Assembly: GCF_000373365.1 (NCBI RefSeq)
Contig: NZ_KB891223.1
Coordinates: 1 to 59,054, forward strand
Length of the DNA: 59,054 bases
DNA from: Parafrankia discariae
GTDB lineage: Bacteria > Actinomycetota > Actinomycetes > Frankiales > Frankiaceae
Direction: 5' to 3'
A program made the translations under genes and the position numbers. Below the pieces are notes generated by a model. It was not told where the DNA came from. It ran no database searches and saw only the letters and a list, made by a program, of their open reading frames with translations. Of the stretch, positions 56,201 to 59,054 are shown in pieces (positions within the stretch are counted from its first letter, which is position 1; every line of letters begins with the position of its first letter).

Positions 56201-57512
56201 GGGTGGGGCCCTCCTCGCGACCGGCGGCGAGGACGGGACCATCCGGCTGCACGACCCACTGACCGGCGAGATCCTCCGACGGCTGGCCGGCCACGCCGGT
56301 CCGGTGCTCGCGCTGGCGTTCGGCCCGGACGGCTCCTGGCTGGTCTCGGCGGGCGAGGACGGCACGCTGCGCCGCTGGGACGCCGCCGCCGGCCGCCAGA
56401 CCGGGGTGCTCGGCGACGGCAGCCGCCCCGTGCGGGCCTGCGCGGTCGCCCCGGACGGCTCCTACCTGGTGGCGCCGGCCGGGGACGCGATCACCGTCCG
56501 GGATCTCCCCACCGGCGGGCAGCGGGCCGAGCTCACCGGGGCGACCGGGACGCGGGCCTGCGTCGTCGCGCCGGACGGCTCGTGGATCGCCTCGGCCGGG
56601 CGCTACGGCACCATCCGGGTCTGGAGCACCGGCACCGATCTACCGCGCCCGTCGACCGCGGGGCGCAACGAGGGGGCCCGCGGCTGCGCCGTGGTCGCCG
56701 GCGGCCTGGTGGTCTCCTCCAGCGACGACGGCACCGTCACCGCCTGGGACCCGGTCACCGGCGAGCCGGGCGCGGCGATGGCGGGCCTGCCCGGCCCGGC
56801 CCGCGGCTGCCGGACCGGGCCCGGCGGGCGCTGGGTCGTGGTGTCGGCGCAGCCGACCGCCCTGCGGCTGTGGGAGCCCGCCACCGGGGTCGTCCGGGCC
56901 GTGCTGACGGCCGACGTCGCGATCCTCGGCTTCACGGTCGCCGCGGACGGCTCCTGGGTGGCCGGCGGCTGCGAGGACGGCTCGGTGCGGCTGTGGGACA
57001 CCGAGTCCGGGGAGTGGATGGCGACCTTCGCCGGCCATACCGAGGGGGTGCAGGCCTGCGTCGCCGGCCCGGACGGCACCTGGCTCGCCTCCGGCGGGGA
57101 CGACGCCACCGTGCGGATCTGGGACGTGGCGACCCTCGAGCAGCGTGCCTCGCTGTCCGGTCACACCGACCCGGTGCTCGGGCTGACCACCGACCCGGCG
57201 GGCCGGGTCCTGGTCTCGACCGGCACCGACCACACCGTGCGGGTCTGGGACGTCGCGACCGGGCGCGCGCTGGCCGTCCTGCACGGTCACGCGCACACCG
57301 TGCGGGAGGCGAGTTTCTCCCCGGACGGCGCCTGGCTCGCGACGGCCGGCGGCGACGGGTCGGTGCGGGTCTGGGACCCGGTGACCTGGCGGTGCCGCAC
57401 GATGATCCGGTTCGAGGGCGCGGCCCGGGGCTGCTGCTGGCTGCCGGACTCCACGGGGCTGGCCGTCGCCGGCTCGGCCGGCCTGTACCTCTACAGCTTC
57501 GTGTCGGGCTGA
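53277..57512 (+). CDS. STAND NTPase (DUF4062 - NB-ARC - 14 WD40 repeats)
   Basis: 1411 residues, NLR-like. (1) About 55-218: DUF4062 domain, starting RRTIFLSHTAELRRFPRDRSF and including DVYVGLIGFRYG and YTELEFQ. (2) About 310-600: NB-ARC ATPase with P-loop GAGGFGKTTLA, Walker B LLVLDDVW, sensor LITTRML, then winged-helix/helical segments. (3) A (GDP)6 linker near residue 632. (4) About 799-1411: fourteen WD40-like repeats ending WDV/WDP, enough for two seven-bladed propellers. DUF4062-NTPase-WD40 proteins resemble animal NWD1-type receptors, and related bacterial STAND proteins act in phage defence or programmed death. The trigger and effector here are unknown. GTG start fixed by the promoter; no signal peptide. 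Confidence 0.88.
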   Translation: MSVPERLPSEPSGSLAVPAVPDVLAAGPVELRGESGMWPAGLVAPWVGDPRGPDRRRTIFLSHTAELRRFPRDRSFVAAAERAVALAGDRVVDMEYFGARADNPAEFCVRQVQESDVYVGLIGFRYGSPVRELPHLSYTELEFQAATEAGMPRLVFLLEDDAEVPFRDFVDVAHGERQEAFRARLRDGGTIVAGFRDGRLETAVLDALVKLRDSERRAVAAVSGFGDAPPGHPGHPGPRPVLVPGGGWLRRPWMVPAVRGLVERPELSEAVLRRLLPSTGAPGVPGGPGVPDVPASSGPPTGAEVVPRPVVLTGAGGFGKTTLAAAVCGSPRIARRFAGGVLWVTLGESLAGAHLADRINDLSEALSGVRPTLSDPEQAGFRLGELLGAEPRLLVLDDVWRRAQLRPFLQGGSGCVRLITTRMLGLPPDADVVPVPAMADGEAVSLLTRDVPAPLPEAVLRRLLVVTGRWPVLLALVNRAVVRQTRDGMSVPRAAERVLRRLERRGPTALDVSRVEERTLAVEATLSASLGLLTGDRLDRYLELAVFGEDVEIPRDVLDAYWAATGDLDPDEVDDLCQEFADLSLVVAYRRDPPSLVLQDVLRTYLRARVGAERLRELDGVLCDALAGMISGDPGDPGDPGDPGDPGDPGGVGPGGGVRAPWWTAPRRAGYLWEHLARHLAGAGRHDELAGLLGDLRWTVGKLAVARLGPVAVEADLAVAAGVRPDDPVLPALSRALGQNAHLLGPTEPPEALGAVLLSRLDGIRALEPARAALARRLSGPRLVNRWTLPDQPHPALRRVLAGHHRQVLALAVAPDGSWLASAGMDGTVRTWTVGAGTARSVLTGHVGQVLGVAAAPGSGWLVSAGEDGTARVWDVPGDEARGDEARGDLDDGEPGDPGERERRGREPEGVDPVARLVLRGHDGPVNGCAVTADGTVVITVGGDGALRTWDAATGAPRLAVPVTDGRLRCCATGPGGALLATGGEDGTIRLHDPLTGEILRRLAGHAGPVLALAFGPDGSWLVSAGEDGTLRRWDAAAGRQTGVLGDGSRPVRACAVAPDGSYLVAPAGDAITVRDLPTGGQRAELTGATGTRACVVAPDGSWIASAGRYGTIRVWSTGTDLPRPSTAGRNEGARGCAVVAGGLVVSSSDDGTVTAWDPVTGEPGAAMAGLPGPARGCRTGPGGRWVVVSAQPTALRLWEPATGVVRAVLTADVAILGFTVAADGSWVAGGCEDGSVRLWDTESGEWMATFAGHTEGVQACVAGPDGTWLASGGDDATVRIWDVATLEQRASLSGHTDPVLGLTTDPAGRVLVSTGTDHTVRVWDVATGRALAVLHGHAHTVREASFSPDGAWLATAGGDGSVRVWDPVTWRCRTMIRFEGAARGCCWLPDSTGLAVAGSAGLYLYSFVSG
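55170..55223 (+). repeat. 9-bp tandem repeat encoding (Gly-Asp-Pro)6
   Basis: Six identical copies of GGCGACCCC in a row, inside the STAND gene between the helical region and the WD40 part. Identical codons mean copy number could change by slippage. Confidence 0.9.
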
Positions 57513-57517
57513 GCGCG

Positions 57518-57566
57518 GCCGGGGCGGTCTGGCGGGTCCTTCGGGGGCTCGCCGGACCGCCCCGGC
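57518..57566. terminator. Strong hairpin between convergent genes
   Basis: 17-bp stem with one U-G pair (57518-57534 with 57550-57566, arm GCCGGGGCGGTC) and a 15-base loop between the STAND and aldehyde dehydrogenase stops. A short GGTGTT-type repeat follows at 57570-57597. Confidence 0.75.
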
Positions 57567-57598
57567 TGGTGCCTGGTGTTGGTGTTGGTGTTGGTGGG

Positions 57599-59038
57599 TC
57601 AGGTTCCGGCTGGGGTGGCGATGGTTTTGACTTCGAGGAATTCCTCGAGGCCGAGGAGGCCGCTTTCGCGTCCGATGCCGGATTGCTTGTAGCCGCCGAA
57701 GGGGGCGTCGGGGGCGTACCAGCTGCCGCCGTTGACGCTGATGGTGCCGCTGCGGATGCGGCGGGCGACGTTCAGGGCGCGGTCGGTGTCGGCGGACAGG
57801 ACGGAGCCGGAGAGGCCGAAGATGGAGTTGTTCGCGATCGCGATGGCGTGGTCGTCGCCGTCGTGGGGGATGACGGCGAGGACGGGGCCGAAGATTTCTT
57901 CCTGGGCGATCTCGCTGTCGGGGTCGACGTTCGCGAGCAGGGTGGGGGTGTAGAAGTACCCGGGGTTGATCTTCTGGCCGCCGGTGACGAGGGTGGCGCC
58001 GGCGGTGATGGCGCGCTGGACGATGTTGTCGACCTTGTCGCGTTGCTTCTCGCTGATCAGGGGGCCCATGTAGGTGTCGGGTGCGGACGGGTCGCCGACC
58101 TTGATCTGGGCGAGGGTGGCGGCGACCTTCTCGACGATGGCGTCGTGCTGGGCGCGGGGGACGACGAGGCGGCTGGTGATGGCGCAGCCCTGTCCGGCGT
58201 GGGAGCAGATGGTGAAGGCGGCCATCATGGCGGCCATGTCGTGGTTGGCGTCGTCGAGGACGACGAGGGCGGATTTCCCGCCGAGTTCGAGGAAGACCTT
58301 TTTGACGGTCCTGCTGGCGACTTCCATGATGCGTCGGCCGACGGCGGTGGATCCGGTGAAGGTGACGAGGTCGACGTCGGGGTGGCTGGTGAGGACTTCG
58401 GCGGCGTCGATGTCGAGGGAGGTGATGACGTTGACGACGCCGGGGGGGATGTCGGTTTCGTTGGCGATGAGTTCGGCGAGGGCGAGGGCGAGCAGGGGGG
58501 TGTCGGGGGCGCCTTTGAGGATGACGGTGCAGCCGGCGGCGAGGGCGGGGGCGAGTTTCGCGAGGGCGAGTTGGGTGGGGTAGTTGTAGGCGACGATCGC
58601 GGAGACGACGCCGGCGGGTTCGCGTTCGACCCAGCGGTGGTGTTGGGCGCCGCGGGATTCGACGGTGCCGAGGTCCTGGGTGAACTGGTAGCCGGCGGCG
58701 AGGTCGGCGTAGTACTTGACGAGGTTGATGGGGTCACCGAGGGCGGGCCCGTCGGTGATCATGCGGGGGTGGCCGACCTCGGCGATGGTGAGTTCGCGGA
58801 GTTCTTCTTTGTGCTTGAGGAGGACGTCGTGGAGCTGGTTGAGGCACTGGACGCGGAACGCGACGTCCGTGGACCAGTTGGTGGTGTCGAAGGCCTTGCG
58901 GGCGGCCTTGACCGCGGCGGTGGTGTGTTCGACGGTCGCCTCCGCGGCCTGGCCGATGACCTCACCGGTCGCGGGGTTGATCGAGTCGACCGTCCGCTCG
59001 GTCTCGACAAGCTTTCCGTCGATCAGTAACCGCTTCAC
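57599..59038 (-). CDS. Aldehyde dehydrogenase family protein
   Basis: 479 residues, complete. ALDH motifs are AYNYPTQLALAKLAPALAAG, the cofactor-binding TFTGSTAVGR, catalytic Glu in FLELGGKSALVV, nucleophile Cys in HAGQGCAITSR and EEIFGPVLAV near the end. The substrate cannot be inferred. GTG start with GAGGAG six bases upstream. Codon choice differs from neighbours: GAA over GAG, CAA over CAG, CTC over CTG, and a TTA leucine codon at position 4. This may reflect transfer or a different expression class. Confidence 0.95.
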   Translation of the reverse strand: MKRLLIDGKLVETERTVDSINPATGEVIGQAAEATVEHTTAAVKAARKAFDTTNWSTDVAFRVQCLNQLHDVLLKHKEELRELTIAEVGHPRMITDGPALGDPINLVKYYADLAAGYQFTQDLGTVESRGAQHHRWVEREPAGVVSAIVAYNYPTQLALAKLAPALAAGCTVILKGAPDTPLLALALAELIANETDIPPGVVNVITSLDIDAAEVLTSHPDVDLVTFTGSTAVGRRIMEVASRTVKKVFLELGGKSALVVLDDANHDMAAMMAAFTICSHAGQGCAITSRLVVPRAQHDAIVEKVAATLAQIKVGDPSAPDTYMGPLISEKQRDKVDNIVQRAITAGATLVTGGQKINPGYFYTPTLLANVDPDSEIAQEEIFGPVLAVIPHDGDDHAIAIANNSIFGLSGSVLSADTDRALNVARRIRSGTISVNGGSWYAPDAPFGGYKQSGIGRESGLLGLEEFLEVKTIATPAGT

Positions 59039-59054
59039 AGCCGCTCCTCGTTGA

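Overview
This is a high-GC actinobacterial chromosome segment, most likely from Frankia. The composition, the frequent GTG starts and the gene content all point to Actinomycetia. The strongest genus clue is a eukaryote-type glutamine synthetase II gene (glnII) lying directly beside glnA, an arrangement known from Frankia. Species assignment would need a database search.

Layout. (1) 1-240: the end of an rRNA operon (23S-5S spacer, 5S rRNA, hairpin). (2) 0.7-17.8 kb: a block syntenic with M. tuberculosis Rv1691-Rv1701. It holds a large arginine/glycine-rich TPR protein, a DUF1015 protein, a small TPR protein, a HAD phosphatase, an SCP2-like protein, a small conserved protein, tlyA, nadK, recN, pyrG, a NUDIX hydrolase and xerD. 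The divisome genes steA/steB normally found between recN and pyrG are absent, and two secreted-protein genes are inserted before xerD. (3) 17.8-22.7 kb: a junction with a small unknown protein, an F420:NADPH oxidoreductase, a BtuF-like protein, panB and a TetR regulator. (4) 22.7-53.2 kb: a block that largely mirrors Rv2207-Rv2225. It holds thrS, nadE, glnA2, glnE, a phospholipase D-like gene, glnII, glnA, RDD and DUF4191 membrane proteins, lipA-lipB, peptidase E, a receptor-like pseudokinase, a TIGR01777 epimerase, E2 acyltransferase, lipoamide dehydrogenase, leucyl aminopeptidase, gcvT, cobS and cobT. (5) 53.2-57.5 kb: a 1411-residue STAND (NLR-like) protein with DUF4062, NB-ARC and 14 WD40 repeats, divergent from cobT. 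(6) 57.6-59.0 kb: an aldehyde dehydrogenase with codon use unlike its neighbours.

How the genes work together. Nitrogen assimilation dominates 24.8-36.8 kb: three glutamine synthetases, the GlnE adenylyltransferase that controls the GSI enzyme, and a glutamine-dependent NAD synthetase. Both glnII and glnA carry upstream arrays of half-sites at strict 11-bp spacing that match the GlnR operator described in Streptomyces. Lipoate-dependent metabolism (lipA, lipB, E2, lpd, gcvT) clusters at 39-51 kb.

Recurring architecture. About a dozen genes have a TAnnnT -10 hexamer 6-8 bases before the start codon, so they are probably transcribed as leaderless mRNAs. Most convergent gene pairs are separated by a strong GC-only hairpin without a U-tract. 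The most interesting candidate for an under-described system is the STAND protein and the repeated motif in its divergent promoter.
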